A stretch of 52,575 bases of DNA from Lachnospiraceae bacterium (GTDB taxonomy: Bacteria; Bacillota; Clostridia; Lachnospirales; Lachnospiraceae): NCBI GenBank assembly GCA_017395635.1, contig JAFQOE010000015.1:1-52575 (forward strand), written 5' to 3'. A model generated the notes under the pieces. It had not been told where the DNA came from. It made no database searches and was given only the letters and a program-made list of their open reading frames with translations. The number at the start of each line of letters is the position of its first letter. Position 1 is the first letter of the stretch. Position numbers and translations under genes: made by a program. Positions 1-8,967 of the stretch are shown here, piece after piece.

Positions 1-125
1 ATATATCCAACTTTAGCACCAAGATGTTTGTTGTCGGAAGTGAGTTCGTTTATGGTGGCTGATACAGTGTGATACAGTGCATCATATAATAACTGCTGGT
101 TGCTATAGATGATTGGATTTAATTC

Positions 126-293
126 TTGAGGAACAGTAAATCAGTGTTAACAATTATTGTTCTTATATTATTGCCATTGAAAACACTGAAGGACATTATT
201 GTAATGGTTTTGGTGGTTGCGATTGCATTTATTGCGAATACACTCAATTTAGTTGCAACGGCAACCAAAAAGGAGATATTAGACAATAAGTAG
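126..293 (+). other. possible 3' fragment of a small membrane protein
   Basis: A plus-strand reading frame of about 55 codons ends at TAG 291-293. Its middle is strongly hydrophobic (from about 150 to 260) and it ends in a charged tail. It has no convincing ribosome site or ATG at its head; TTG 126 or GTG 144 would have to serve. Sequence upstream (1-72) is open in another frame, so a frameshifted or decayed membrane protein gene running in from outside the window is possible. I do not recognise the family. A strong terminator follows at once, which favours a real transcript ending here. Confidence 0.25.
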
Positions 294-300
294 AGAAGAA

Positions 301-368
301 ATATACTCGTCATGAGGTGATCCCCAAAAGTTAGAATTTTTTGGGTTACCTCATGGCGAGTATATTTT
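301..368 (+). terminator. long stem-loop terminator
   Basis: The arm ATATACTCG...CATGAGGT at 301-318 pairs with ACCTCATG...CGAGTATAT at 347-365, with an inner TCCC/GGG pairing, followed by TTTTTG. It separates the fragment upstream from the sensor kinase gene and may work in both directions. Confidence 0.75.
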
Positions 369-440
369 TGTGTTAGCTAAATCGTAGTAGGAGTCAGCCT
401 ACTCGATTTATACATGATAGTTTTTCAAAAAATATATATG

Positions 441-449
441 TGATATAAT
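441..449 (+). promoter_or_regulatory. extended -10 promoter element before the sensor kinase
   Basis: TGATATAAT fits an extended -10 (TGN-TATAAT). There is no good -35 hexamer at the usual distance. It lies 48 bases before the preferred kinase start. Confidence 0.4.
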
Positions 450-496
450 AATTCATATGGCTGATGTGCGTAAACTTTGATGGAAAGGATGACGCT

Positions 497-3061
497 ATGG
501 AATGGTATGAATTATTAAAGCTACTTTTTATATTAGGCGAGTCTATGACTACATTTGTCATCATGTTTTTAATAACAAGATATATTTTTCTTGAACCTAG
601 TTTAGAAGTAGAAAAACAGAAGAAATTTAATTTGGTTAGTGCCCTTATTGTTTTTGTAGCATGTCTGATTGCAGGCAAGGACGTGGCAACGATATGTACG
701 ATAATATTAATTGGATTGAATATCGTTATTCCACGGAAGAAGCATAAGCTAAGAGGTTTTTTTGAATTAATACCGATATCCGGTTTCTTGAATGGAATAG
801 CGATTCCTTTGTTGGTTGTGCCGGTTGAATTATTTCAAATGTCAGAGAAAGAAGAAGTGATATATGCACTTGTTATATACGGATTGTTTTATAGTGGTTT
901 AGGTGTTTTTTATATTAAAGGTAAGGCGTGGAGAGAAGAATTTCAGGAAGAGCTTAAGTATAGACGGTTACAGAAATGGGAGAAGATATTGCTATGGAGT
1001 GTAGGCGTACTGCTTATGATATATTCGAGTTCAATAAGTACAATTCCTGAAATGTCTCAAGAGGTCTATCAAACATTAGTATATGAATTAATGATAAAGA
1101 ATTATCTTATAACAGGTATCACTTCGTTTGCATTATCCATTACGATTATTGTTTTGATTGTGCAAGGAAATAAGCGTTCATATTATTACGAAAAGGCATT
1201 AACAACACAGAAAGCGGAGGTTGAAAGAGAAAAGGCGGAAGCTGCTAACAGAGCCAAATCTACATTTTTATCCAGTATGTCTCATGAAATTAGAACCCCG
1301 ATGAATGCTATAGTGGGTATGACAGAGGTTCTTTTAAGAGGGAAACATTCGAAGGAAACAGTGGAATATCTTAATAATATTAAAGTGTCGGGGGATGCGC
1401 TATTAACAATTATTAACGATATTCTGGATTTTTCTAAGATTGAATCGGGAAAAATGGATATTGTGGAAGGAAAATATAATCCCAAGTCTTTGATTAATGA
1501 TTTGAAGATGATATTTGAAAATAGAGCATTGGGTAAACCGGTTGAGCTGATATATAATGTGGATGACAATATACCTGTGATGGTGCTCGGTGATGAGCAT
1601 AGATTAAGACAGATTATTATTAATCTTGTCAATAATGCGCTAAAGTTTACGGATAGAGGTTATGTAAAGGTAACCGTAAAATCAAAGGCGATAGAGGATA
1701 AAAAAGTTGAGCTTTCATTTGAAGTGGAGGATACCGGTATCGGTATTAAAGAGGAAGAGTTACCGAAATTATTTGGTTCGTTCCAACAATTAGATGTTAA
1801 GAAAAATCATGCAAAAGAAGGAACGGGACTTGGACTTGCTATTTCAAAGCAACTAGTTGAGCTGATGGGTGGAAATATTGGGTTAGAAAGTGAATATGGA
1901 AAAGGTAGCAAGTTCTATTTTACTGTTCCACAGACGATTATTGCGAATACAATAGAAGAACTAGAGGAATTAGGTATCAATGTTGGTGATGAAGATACAG
2001 AAGAGATGAAATTCATTGCACCGAAGGCGCACATTTTATTGGTTGATGATAGTGAGATGAATATAAAGGTCGGAAAAGCCTTGTTAGAGATATTTAGAAT
2101 GAATATTGATACAGCTACAAATGGTAGGAATGCGTTGGAGATGGTTGTCAATCACAAATATGATTTGGTGTTTATGGATCATATGATGCCGGAAATGGAC
2201 GGTATTGAGGCTACAAGAGAAATTCGTAAGTTGGATGACGAGTATTATAAGACATTGCCGATTATTGCATTGACTGCTAATGCAACATCTGAGGCGAAGG
2301 ATATGTTTTTTAGGGAGCAAATGAATGATTTTGTAGCAAAACCAATTCAGATGAACGAGATTACAAAGTGCCTAAAGAAATGGTTGCCTGATGAATTGAT
2401 TGAGGAAGCTACAGATGATATGTTTTCCGAATTAGAAAACATATCAGAAGATATAGAACATAAAGAATCTGTTATAGAGGGGATTGATGTATCAGAGGGA
2501 ATAAAGAATAGTGGTTCAGAAAAGTTATTTTATGAATTACTAGGTGATTTTTATAAGCTGATTGATATGAAGAGTGCAAAACTTGAAAGGTGTCTTGAGG
2601 AGAATCAAATAAAGGATTATACCATAGAGGTGCATGCACTGAAAAATACAGCGAGAATGATTGGCGCAATGGAATTATCCGGAATGTCATATGAATTGGA
2701 AGTGTTAGGAAATGCCAATGATGTGGAAAAGATAAAAGAAAAATCTCCGAAGCATATAGCACTTTATAGAAGTTATAAGGATAAGCTTAAACAGTACGGT
2801 GAAGTTGCTGAAAAAGAAACGAAGTCTGTATCTTATGATGAGATTAAGGATACATTAATGTGTATATATAATGCAATGGATTGTTTTGATCTGGATACAG
2901 CAGATGTTGCATTGGTTACATTGAATAGCTACGAGCTTCCATATAGTATCAGGGATAAGATGGATGAGCTCAGTGCATATGTAGCAGATGTCGCTATGGA
3001 AGATGTGATGAAGTTGACAAAGGAAATGTGTGATGAGTTGAATGATACGAATAACGGTTGA
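497..3061 (+). CDS. hybrid sensor histidine kinase with receiver and Hpt domains
   Basis: Membrane-bound phosphorelay kinase of 854 residues. The first 240 residues hold about six hydrophobic segments and act as a membrane sensor domain. A short charged coiled coil leads into the H-box SHEIRTP (His about 263). The N-box is near residue 376, DTGIGI near 412 and GTGLGL near 442. A receiver domain follows, with its phospho-acceptor in FMDHMMPEMDG (Asp about 561). The C-terminus is an Hpt domain with the motif HALKNTAR (His about 713). All relay residues are present, so His-Asp-His transfer within one chain is expected, as in BarA-type kinases. The start at 497 has GGAAAGGA seven bases upstream; an upstream ATG at 464 lacks a site. 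The two-receiver protein just downstream is the likely partner. The signal sensed is unknown. Confidence 0.9.
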   Translation: MEWYELLKLLFILGESMTTFVIMFLITRYIFLEPSLEVEKQKKFNLVSALIVFVACLIAGKDVATICTIILIGLNIVIPRKKHKLRGFFELIPISGFLNGIAIPLLVVPVELFQMSEKEEVIYALVIYGLFYSGLGVFYIKGKAWREEFQEELKYRRLQKWEKILLWSVGVLLMIYSSSISTIPEMSQEVYQTLVYELMIKNYLITGITSFALSITIIVLIVQGNKRSYYYEKALTTQKAEVEREKAEAANRAKSTFLSSMSHEIRTPMNAIVGMTEVLLRGKHSKETVEYLNNIKVSGDALLTIINDILDFSKIESGKMDIVEGKYNPKSLINDLKMIFENRALGKPVELIYNVDDNIPVMVLGDEHRLRQIIINLVNNALKFTDRGYVKVTVKSKAIEDKKVELSFEVEDTGIGIKEEELPKLFGSFQQLDVKKNHAKEGTGLGLAISKQLVELMGGNIGLESEYGKGSKFYFTVPQTIIANTIEELEELGINVGDEDTEEMKFIAPKAHILLVDDSEMNIKVGKALLEIFRMNIDTATNGRNALEMVVNHKYDLVFMDHMMPEMDGIEATREIRKLDDEYYKTLPIIALTANATSEAKDMFFREQMNDFVAKPIQMNEITKCLKKWLPDELIEEATDDMFSELENISEDIEHKESVIEGIDVSEGIKNSGSEKLFYELLGDFYKLIDMKSAKLERCLEENQIKDYTIEVHALKNTARMIGAMELSGMSYELEVLGNANDVEKIKEKSPKHIALYRSYKDKLKQYGEVAEKETKSVSYDEIKDTLMCIYNAMDCFDLDTADVALVTLNSYELPYSIRDKMDELSAYVADVAMEDVMKLTKEMCDELNDTNNG

Positions 3062-3139
3062 ACGCATCCACTTGTAATTGTTACAGAAGACGAGAATTAT
3101 ACTATGCATGAATAAATAATGAAAGACGAGGAGAATACT

Positions 3140-3901
3140 ATGCAGAATATATTGGTTGTTATGGAAAATAATAGTTTTCTTGTTAGAAACATTGTCGAGC
3201 AATTAAAAGAGTTAGATTATAATGTGGATTCTGTTGAAATGGATATACATAAGATTTCGATGCAAAAGAGTAGCTACGAGGCTATCTTCTTATACACAGA
3301 GAGTGATACGGATGTAATAGTTAAGGAACTAATCTATATACGAGATAAAGCAATAGAGGAGAATCTTCCGGTATTTTATATTGGTGATGATGCGGGGCAT
3401 TTACAGAGCATAATGCCGGAATATGTATTAAAGAGTGTGTTTAAAAGACCTATAGATGTCAAAATTACAGCTAGGATTGTTGATAAATACATAAAGGAGT
3501 ATGGCAAGCAGGTCAAAAAGAAAATATTGGTTGTAGATGATTCGGGAGCTATGCTTAGAAATGTCAAAGGATGGTTGCAGGATAAATATAATGTCATATT
3601 GGCTAATTCAGGAGCTATGGCTATAAAATATTTAGCAATGGACAGACCGGATTTGGTTCTTCTTGATTATGAAATGCCAATTGTTGACGGAAAACAGGTT
3701 CTCGAAATGATAAGAACAGAAACAGAGTTTAGGGACGTACCGGTAATATTTCTTACAAGTAAAAATGATAGAGAAAGTATTATGAAGGTTATGGATTTAA
3801 AGCCAGAGGGGTATCTGTTAAAAACAATGGAGCCTGAAAGAATCGTAGATGAAGTGGATAAATTCTTTATGAAGCAAAAGGTGAATAATGCTTTGAAGTA
3901 A
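3140..3901 (+). CDS. response regulator with two receiver domains and no output domain
   Basis: 253 residues. The first about 120 residues look like a receiver fold that has lost the acidic pocket and phospho-acceptor (degenerate). Residues about 130-253 are a canonical receiver: ILVVDDS acidic pair, acceptor Asp about 176 in LLDYEMP, and a conserved Lys in YLLKT. No DNA-binding or enzymatic output domain follows, so it probably works by protein contact or as a phospho-shuttle. It lies 78 bases after the hybrid kinase and its phosphorylated Hpt is the obvious donor. GAGGAG at 3128 supports the ATG at 3140 over the one at 3119. Confidence 0.85.
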   Translation: MQNILVVMENNSFLVRNIVEQLKELDYNVDSVEMDIHKISMQKSSYEAIFLYTESDTDVIVKELIYIRDKAIEENLPVFYIGDDAGHLQSIMPEYVLKSVFKRPIDVKITARIVDKYIKEYGKQVKKKILVVDDSGAMLRNVKGWLQDKYNVILANSGAMAIKYLAMDRPDLVLLDYEMPIVDGKQVLEMIRTETEFRDVPVIFLTSKNDRESIMKVMDLKPEGYLLKTMEPERIVDEVDKFFMKQKVNNALK

Positions 3902-4018
3902 GTTTTATTGTAAAGCAAATAAACTTTTGGTATAATTTTCTAATATTGCAAGTATAAAATAGACAATGTGATGAAACGGGATGGTTTTAAACGATTGTTT
4001 ATGAAGGAGAGAATAGGT

Positions 4019-4891
4019 GTGAAGAGATTTAAGAAATGTATTTATGTAATGGCGTTAATTTTATCTGCAGTCTTGGTGGATAAGTCACAGGCTATTGATG
4101 TAAGAGCTGCAGTAAGTGGTGATTGGAAGTACGAAATACTTGAAGATGGAAGTGTAGAGATTAGTTCCTACTTAGGTACAGCTACGGATGTGACAATCCC
4201 TGCAACTATTAATGAGAAGAAAGTAACAAGTATAGGCGATGAGGCGTTTTGTGCAAACAAGAGTGTAACGAATATAACCATTCCGAATGGAGTAACCCGT
4301 ATAGGTATATTTTCTTTTTGGTGTTGCGATAATTTGACTAACGTTAACATTCCGAACAGTGTAACAAGCATAGCTTTTTATGCCTTTTATGGCAGTGATA
4401 ATTTGAAAAGTCTTATAATTCCTAAGAGTGTAACGGAGATAGATAGATGGGCTTTTTCACCTGATATTGTATTATCCGTTGTTCAAGGTTCTTATGCAGA
4501 AACATATGCGAAAAAATACGAGTATCAATACATTTATGTAAGTGATACTTCGAATACAGAGACTTCAAAAAAAGAACAAAAGGTAACCGTACCAAAAGTT
4601 AGTAAAGTAAAGAAGTTTGAAGCTACTGCTAAGAAGAAGGGTCTTACACTGACTTGGAAAAAGGTTTCGGGAGCAAAGGGTTATAAGATTCAGGTAAGTA
4701 CAAAGAAGAATTTTAAAGGTGCAAAAAGCTATACGATTAGTAAGAGCAAACAGAAATATACGATATCTAAGCTAAAAGAGAAAAAGAAATATTATGTTCG
4801 CATCTGTGCATATAAGACCTATAAGGACGAAGAGGGAAAAACACAGAAAGTATATGGCAAGTATGTAACAATCAATAAGAAGACAAAATAA
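4019..4891 (+). CDS. secreted leucine-rich-repeat (BspA type) protein with Fn3-like domain
   Basis: Secreted or surface protein of about 290 residues. A basic start (KRFKK) and hydrophobic stretch make a signal peptide ending near the SQA-IDV junction. Residues about 60-165 carry three or four BspA-type LRR_5 units with the recurring pattern 'ITIPNGVTRIG...F..C.NLT'. After a Lys-rich linker, residues about 195-285 resemble a fibronectin type III domain ('LTWKKVSGAKGYKIQVST'). Such proteins usually bind host or surface ligands; no sortase motif is seen. I prefer the GTG start at 4019 because GAAGGAGAG lies seven bases before it; ATG 3968 is possible. It sits between signalling genes and may be a target of them (inference). 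Confidence 0.8.
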   Translation: MKRFKKCIYVMALILSAVLVDKSQAIDVRAAVSGDWKYEILEDGSVEISSYLGTATDVTIPATINEKKVTSIGDEAFCANKSVTNITIPNGVTRIGIFSFWCCDNLTNVNIPNSVTSIAFYAFYGSDNLKSLIIPKSVTEIDRWAFSPDIVLSVVQGSYAETYAKKYEYQYIYVSDTSNTETSKKEQKVTVPKVSKVKKFEATAKKKGLTLTWKKVSGAKGYKIQVSTKKNFKGAKSYTISKSKQKYTISKLKEKKKYYVRICAYKTYKDEEGKTQKVYGKYVTINKKTK

Positions 4892-4911
4892 GAAGTTTGA
4901 TTGATTTAGTA

Positions 4912-4945
4912 AATCGGTAGAATAGATGGTTCTGCCGATTTTTTT
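4912..4945 (+). terminator. terminator of the LRR protein gene
   Basis: AATCGGTAGAA pairs with TTCTGCCGATT (one mismatch) across a seven-base loop and runs into a T tract. It touches the repeat copy that follows. Confidence 0.7.
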
Positions 4946-5078
4946 ATGATATAGGAAATTCCTCTGTGAGGAACATCCGATATCATAAAAAATGCTCCGC
5001 AAGGATGCGCAGCTCGCGGAAAAGAAATATGTCCTTTGGACACTGCTCGCGCGCGAAGAGTTTGCAAGCAAACTCTTT
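4945..5078. repeat. dispersed intergenic repeat, copy 1 (full length)
   Basis: About 134 bases made of successive foldable modules: a TATGATATAGG...CC(G/T)ATATCATA hairpin containing an inner CCTC/GAGG pairing; a TCCGC...GCGGA hairpin; a CGCTCGCGCGCG-like GC-rich block (here TGCTCGCGCGCG); and the perfect hairpin AGAGTTTGC-AA-GCAAACTCT. Other copies are at 8833, 10224 (3' part), 24438 (full), 30847 (5' end only) and 31968 (degenerate). Frames across it encode nothing convincing. Confidence 0.85.
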
Positions 5079-5179
5079 GGTATGATATAATTTTAATGTT
5101 ACGAGTATTTAATTGAAAGACAACATGGAACTTGAGAAACATAGGTTACAAGTCTTTTTTATACATAAGGAGTGATTGT

Positions 5180-6481
5180 ATGGAACACTGCAGATTACAA
5201 ATAGGATGCTTATTGATTGTTATATATATAGGTTTTATATATTTTAGGGATTGTAAACGATATCGTAAGAATTTAGATAGTAGCATATTTGATGAAATGA
5301 TTATTTTGAGTATATTCTGTATTATTTTTGATGGTATTACTGCGGTAATGGTAAATAATCTTGAAGTCGTAAATAGTGTATGGAATAAAGTGTTTCATTT
5401 GTTCTTTCTGGTAGGTATTGATACAGTTGTCTATATGATGTTTGCATATATGTTAAGCACAACGGGAGTATCTGCTGTTAAAAGTAAAAACAAGATTTGG
5501 TTGCATATCCCATATATTATCAATGTTTTGGTTGTGGTGATTAATATTGGAAGTTTGGAGTTTAGAAAGGGAACCTATACGAATTATTCTATGGGTATTT
5601 CCGCATATACTTGTTTTGCAATGGTGATAATATATGTTTTATTTACCTTGATTGTATTTTTTAAGAGATGGCATTATATAGAGAGTAATAATAGAATTAG
5701 TATTCTTAGTTATTTGCTTGTTGTCAGTGGGATTAGTATTGTTCAAGCAATTTTTCCTGAAATACTAATGTCCAGCGTAGCGGTAACGCTTGTGGTGATT
5801 GGTATATATTTGAATCAGGAAGATCCAACCTTGAACGAAATATCAAGATATCATAGTGAAATGGTGATGAGTTTTGCTACTTTGGTTGAGAACAAAGATG
5901 GTAGTACAGGGGGACATATTAGAAGAACTACAGCTTATGTCAAACTGTTGGCGGAGGAGCTTAGGGAGAGAGGATATTATACAGAATTTTTAACAAAGGA
6001 TTATATACAGAATTTGTGTCAAGCAGCACCAATGCATGATGTTGGGAAAATTGCTGTTCCGGATGTGATATTACAAAAACCAGGGAGACTCACAAAAGAG
6101 GAGTTTGAAATAATCAAGAAGCATACACTGGATGGTGGTAGGATTATTGAGGAGACCTTTGGACATCTTGATAATGAAGAATATACCAAGATGGCATATC
6201 AGGTGGCAAAATATCATCATGAAAAATGGAATGGAAAGGGTTATCCGGAAGGGTTGCAAAAAGAAGAAATCCCATTATGTGCCAGAATTATGGCGGTAGC
6301 GGATGTTTTTGATGCGGTGTCAGAAAAGAGATGTTACAGAGATGCGATGCCACTTGAGGAATGTTTTGATATCATTTGTCAGGGGAGTAATCAGGATTTT
6401 GATCCGTTAATCGTAGAGGTGTTCTTAGATATGAAGGATAAAGTGAAAGCAATACACAATGAAATTAATATGAAGCAATAG
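5180..6481 (+). CDS. membrane HD-GYP domain cyclic-di-GMP phosphodiesterase
   Basis: 433 residues. Six or seven hydrophobic segments fill residues 1-220 and form a membrane sensor module. Residues about 230-430 are an HD-GYP domain: the metal-binding pair in MHDVGKIAVPD (His286-Asp287), the HHE motif in KYHHEKWNGKGYPEGL, and GYP at 354-356. This class hydrolyses c-di-GMP to GMP, so the protein should lower c-di-GMP in answer to a membrane signal. AAGGAG seven bases before ATG 5180 fixes the start. It shares its direction with the phosphorelay genes but stands behind a terminator and a repeat, so it is probably its own transcription unit. Confidence 0.88.
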   Translation: MEHCRLQIGCLLIVIYIGFIYFRDCKRYRKNLDSSIFDEMIILSIFCIIFDGITAVMVNNLEVVNSVWNKVFHLFFLVGIDTVVYMMFAYMLSTTGVSAVKSKNKIWLHIPYIINVLVVVINIGSLEFRKGTYTNYSMGISAYTCFAMVIIYVLFTLIVFFKRWHYIESNNRISILSYLLVVSGISIVQAIFPEILMSSVAVTLVVIGIYLNQEDPTLNEISRYHSEMVMSFATLVENKDGSTGGHIRRTTAYVKLLAEELRERGYYTEFLTKDYIQNLCQAAPMHDVGKIAVPDVILQKPGRLTKEEFEIIKKHTLDGGRIIEETFGHLDNEEYTKMAYQVAKYHHEKWNGKGYPEGLQKEEIPLCARIMAVADVFDAVSEKRCYRDAMPLEECFDIICQGSNQDFDPLIVEVFLDMKDKVKAIHNEINMKQ

Positions 6482-6600
6482 GCGAAATGTATAGATTAAG
6501 ATGATGTCTAAAAATGATAGTGGGAAATAGTGATTTCTGGGAGAGAAGAAAGCAAAACATATGTAGATGGTGTGAAGCAGTGATGATAGGAACCGACAAA

Positions 6601-6643
6601 ATATTACTCCCCATATCTGTAGAAAGATATGGGGAGTAATATT
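6601..6643. terminator. bidirectional terminator between convergent genes
   Basis: ATATTACTCCCCATATC and GATATGGGGAGTAATAT form a perfect 17-bp stem with a nine-base loop. It lies between the ends of the HD-GYP gene and the HipA-like gene. Confidence 0.85.
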
Positions 6644-6649
6644 TGGGGA

Positions 6650-7762
6650 TTAAGTCAAAATTCCATGTACCTGATTCCTTACTGCTTTCGATAGAAATTC
6701 CAATCTCTTGGAAGTAAGATTATAATGTGTATCTTCTGTAAATTCAAAATTTATCAATGCTTCCACATCATTGCGAATAGCAGGAGTCAGGAGTTTTCTT
6801 GCGACATCGACAAATTCACCATCTATCTTGTGTCCTAAGGTTCGATAATAATGCTCAAAATCGTCTAAGTCAGATTGCATGGCTCTGGCAAGTAAAGCCA
6901 TATTGTGGTCAAAGACCGGAGCAAAACGAAGAATTTCAAAGGTGTCATTGTCAACAATAAATCCAAAGTTGCCAAGATGACGGTCCACGTTGAAAATGAT
7001 AGCATCCAGAACAATCATTCTTCGGAAATCCTCTTCACATCCATATTGACGGCAGAATTCGATTAATTTTGGGAAATTATATGTTTTTTTGGAATCTAAG
7101 AATTTGTAAATTGGTACAAATCCTTCTTGTTCGCTAGTGAACATTTTGCATCGTGATACAATACATTTTTTAAATTTAACAATATCATAAGGGACGAAAC
7201 TTTTACAAACTTTTGCTGATAACTGGGATGCATAAAATTCTGAATAAGCTTCTAATCCGGCATTGGCAAAACCGGAACTTCCTTTCTTATAAAGATAAAT
7301 TCCGTCATTTTCTTTGGTCCAACATTTTTCAAAAGAACCTTCAGAAGTGAATTCAGGTGAGGTTGTGGATAATTTTAATCCGTGAAGACCTGTTTCAAAT
7401 GCGGTAACAGATACGACATCAGTAAATTCGTTCTGATAAAGATTTACCTGTTCCCAGGTTAGGTCGGAGTCAGCTTTTTTTACCCAAAGAGAGTCATTTA
7501 GGGATAATGCATGCGTGATATCTAGAAAACCGATAGCATTGTCAATACCCCATTCATGTAACCAACATTGCAGATGTTCTTTGTGTTTTGCATAGTTTCG
7601 GTTAGAAACCCATGTGTCAATATCGGAAAAGCAAGGAGGTAATAGACATTGCTCCACATAACATTCATCTTCTTTAAGTTCTAAAAAACCATCTATGACT
7701 TCTTGTGGATAAAACGAAAGTAATGGACGGTTCTTATTCATCAATAGATAAGTGGTAGTCAT
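6650..7762 (-). CDS. HipA-fold serine/threonine kinase-like protein, without an antitoxin partner
   Basis: 370 residues. The C-terminal half carries HipA-type kinase hallmarks: the catalytic loop NVDRHLGN (Asp about 260) and the metal-binding PVFDHN about 35 residues later. An E-A-Y-S-E segment near residue 185 fits the regulatory and nucleotide-binding lobe. HipA kinases phosphorylate proteins such as glutamyl-tRNA synthetase and are normally paired with a HipB repressor; no small HTH gene lies on either side. The start at 7762 has AAGGAG nine bases upstream. It is monocistronic. The role (toxin, or one of the HipA-like kinases with other duties) cannot be read from sequence. Confidence 0.75.
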   Translation of the reverse strand: MTTTYLLMNKNRPLLSFYPQEVIDGFLELKEDECYVEQCLLPPCFSDIDTWVSNRNYAKHKEHLQCWLHEWGIDNAIGFLDITHALSLNDSLWVKKADSDLTWEQVNLYQNEFTDVVSVTAFETGLHGLKLSTTSPEFTSEGSFEKCWTKENDGIYLYKKGSSGFANAGLEAYSEFYASQLSAKVCKSFVPYDIVKFKKCIVSRCKMFTSEQEGFVPIYKFLDSKKTYNFPKLIEFCRQYGCEEDFRRMIVLDAIIFNVDRHLGNFGFIVDNDTFEILRFAPVFDHNMALLARAMQSDLDDFEHYYRTLGHKIDGEFVDVARKLLTPAIRNDVEALINFEFTEDTHYNLTSKRLEFLSKAVRNQVHGILT

Positions 7763-7857
7763 AGTAATCATCTCCTTTCTTCGCATCTGAATTTAAGTAT
7801 TCTCATTGTAGCATACACTATGCAAGAAACTCAAGTTTTCCATGTAGTGAAAATAAG

Positions 7858-7887
7858 TCGTAATTATGAAGGTATTGAATAGTTACA
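7858..7887. repeat. short hairpin repeat, copy A
   Basis: TCGTAATTAT-GAAGGTATTGA-ATAGTTACA is a near-palindrome and matches the element at 10587-10617 at most positions. It lies between divergent genes. Confidence 0.6.
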
Positions 7888-7976
7888 ATAAATCTATCAT
7901 AAAATGCTTCTCATCGTCATAGAATAGAAATAGACATGCAGTTACAGTTATTCTATGAATTGTGAGGAAGAAGAAT

Positions 7977-8810
7977 ATGAAATTCAAAATTGTGGGTGAC
8001 AGTTGTACCGATTTTTTACCATGCGATAGGGAGAAAGAATATATGGTGGCAGTTCCGTTAACCATTGATATAGGCGGATGTGAAGTGGTGGATGATGACA
8101 GTTTTGACCAGTCAGAGTTTCTTGAGAAAATTGCAGAGTACGAGGGTTGTCCTAAGTCGGCTTGTCCGTCACCGGAAAGCTATGTGGAAAGTTTCCAAGG
8201 CGCAGAGGAAGTGTATGTCGTAACGTTGTCTTCCGGATTAAGTGGTTCGTACAATAGTGCTTTGGTTGCAAAAAATATGTTTTTGGAGGAACATCCGGAT
8301 GTGAAAATTCATGTGTTTGATTCAAGGTCGGCGTCTAGTGGACAGTTGTTACTGGCACACTTGATTGAGAAGTATGCGTTAGATGGAATGTGCTTCGAGG
8401 ATGTTGTGAAAAAAGTAGAAGATTTTCGTGATGGGATGAAAACTACATTTGTGTTGGAAACTTTAGAAACCTTGAAGAAAAATGGCCGCCTTACCGGTGT
8501 GAAAGCGGTCATGGCAACAGCATTGAATATTAAGCCTTATATGAAGGTAGAGGATGGAATTATCCAGCAGGAAGGTCAGGCTCGAGGTATGAAAAAAGCC
8601 CTGGCCAAAATGATTGAATACATCGGTAATGTTGGTGTGAATCTATCGGATAAGACGGTAATTATTTCTCATTGCAATTGCACGGAACGAGCACGTTCCA
8701 TTGAGAAGGAATTGAAGGAACGTTATCATTTTAAGGATTCGATAGTGATTGATATGAAGGGAATCAGTAGCATGTATGCCAATGATGGAGGCGTAATTAT
8801 AGCATTTTAG
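7977..8810 (+). CDS. DegV family fatty-acid-binding protein
   Basis: 277 residues, the normal DegV length. The N-terminus 'FKIVGDSCTDF' and the segment TLSSGLSGSYNSA (residues about 83-95) are DegV hallmarks; a second conserved block, DSRSASSGQ, follows. DegV/FakB proteins hold a fatty acid in a cytoplasmic pocket and present it to the kinase FakA for phosphorylation and phospholipid synthesis. No fakA is nearby. The start is ATG 7977, with GAGGA eight bases before it; GTG 7962 would overlap that site. Monocistronic. Confidence 0.9.
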   Translation: MKFKIVGDSCTDFLPCDREKEYMVAVPLTIDIGGCEVVDDDSFDQSEFLEKIAEYEGCPKSACPSPESYVESFQGAEEVYVVTLSSGLSGSYNSALVAKNMFLEEHPDVKIHVFDSRSASSGQLLLAHLIEKYALDGMCFEDVVKKVEDFRDGMKTTFVLETLETLKKNGRLTGVKAVMATALNIKPYMKVEDGIIQQEGQARGMKKALAKMIEYIGNVGVNLSDKTVIISHCNCTERARSIEKELKERYHFKDSIVIDMKGISSMYANDGGVIIAF

Positions 8811-8832
8811 ATAAGAATGAAATTAAGATAGA

Positions 8833-8923
8833 AAAAATGCTCCGTAAGGAGGCGCAGCTCGCGGAAAAGAAATATGTTCTTTGGACACCGCTCGCGCGCG
8901 AAGAGTTTGCAAGCAAACTCTTT
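8833..8923. repeat. dispersed intergenic repeat, copy 2 (lacks the first hairpin)
   Basis: It begins at the AAAAAATGCTCCG module and runs to the AGAGTTTGC-AA-GCAAACTCT hairpin, without the TATGATATAGG hairpin of copies 1 and 4. It sits between the convergent degV and permease genes. Confidence 0.8.
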
Positions 8924-8967
8924 GTTCTGTGTTAAGAAATATTCGTTACTGTGTAACTTGTATAATA

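Noticed and set aside
1..290. agrB/agrD quorum-sensing genes
   Set aside because: The hydrophobic frame near a sensor kinase invites this idea, but the AgrB and AgrD signatures are absent.
4772..5142. Minus-strand frames across repeat copy 1
   Set aside because: They lie over the repeat and the end of the LRR gene; no ribosome site and no recognisable protein.
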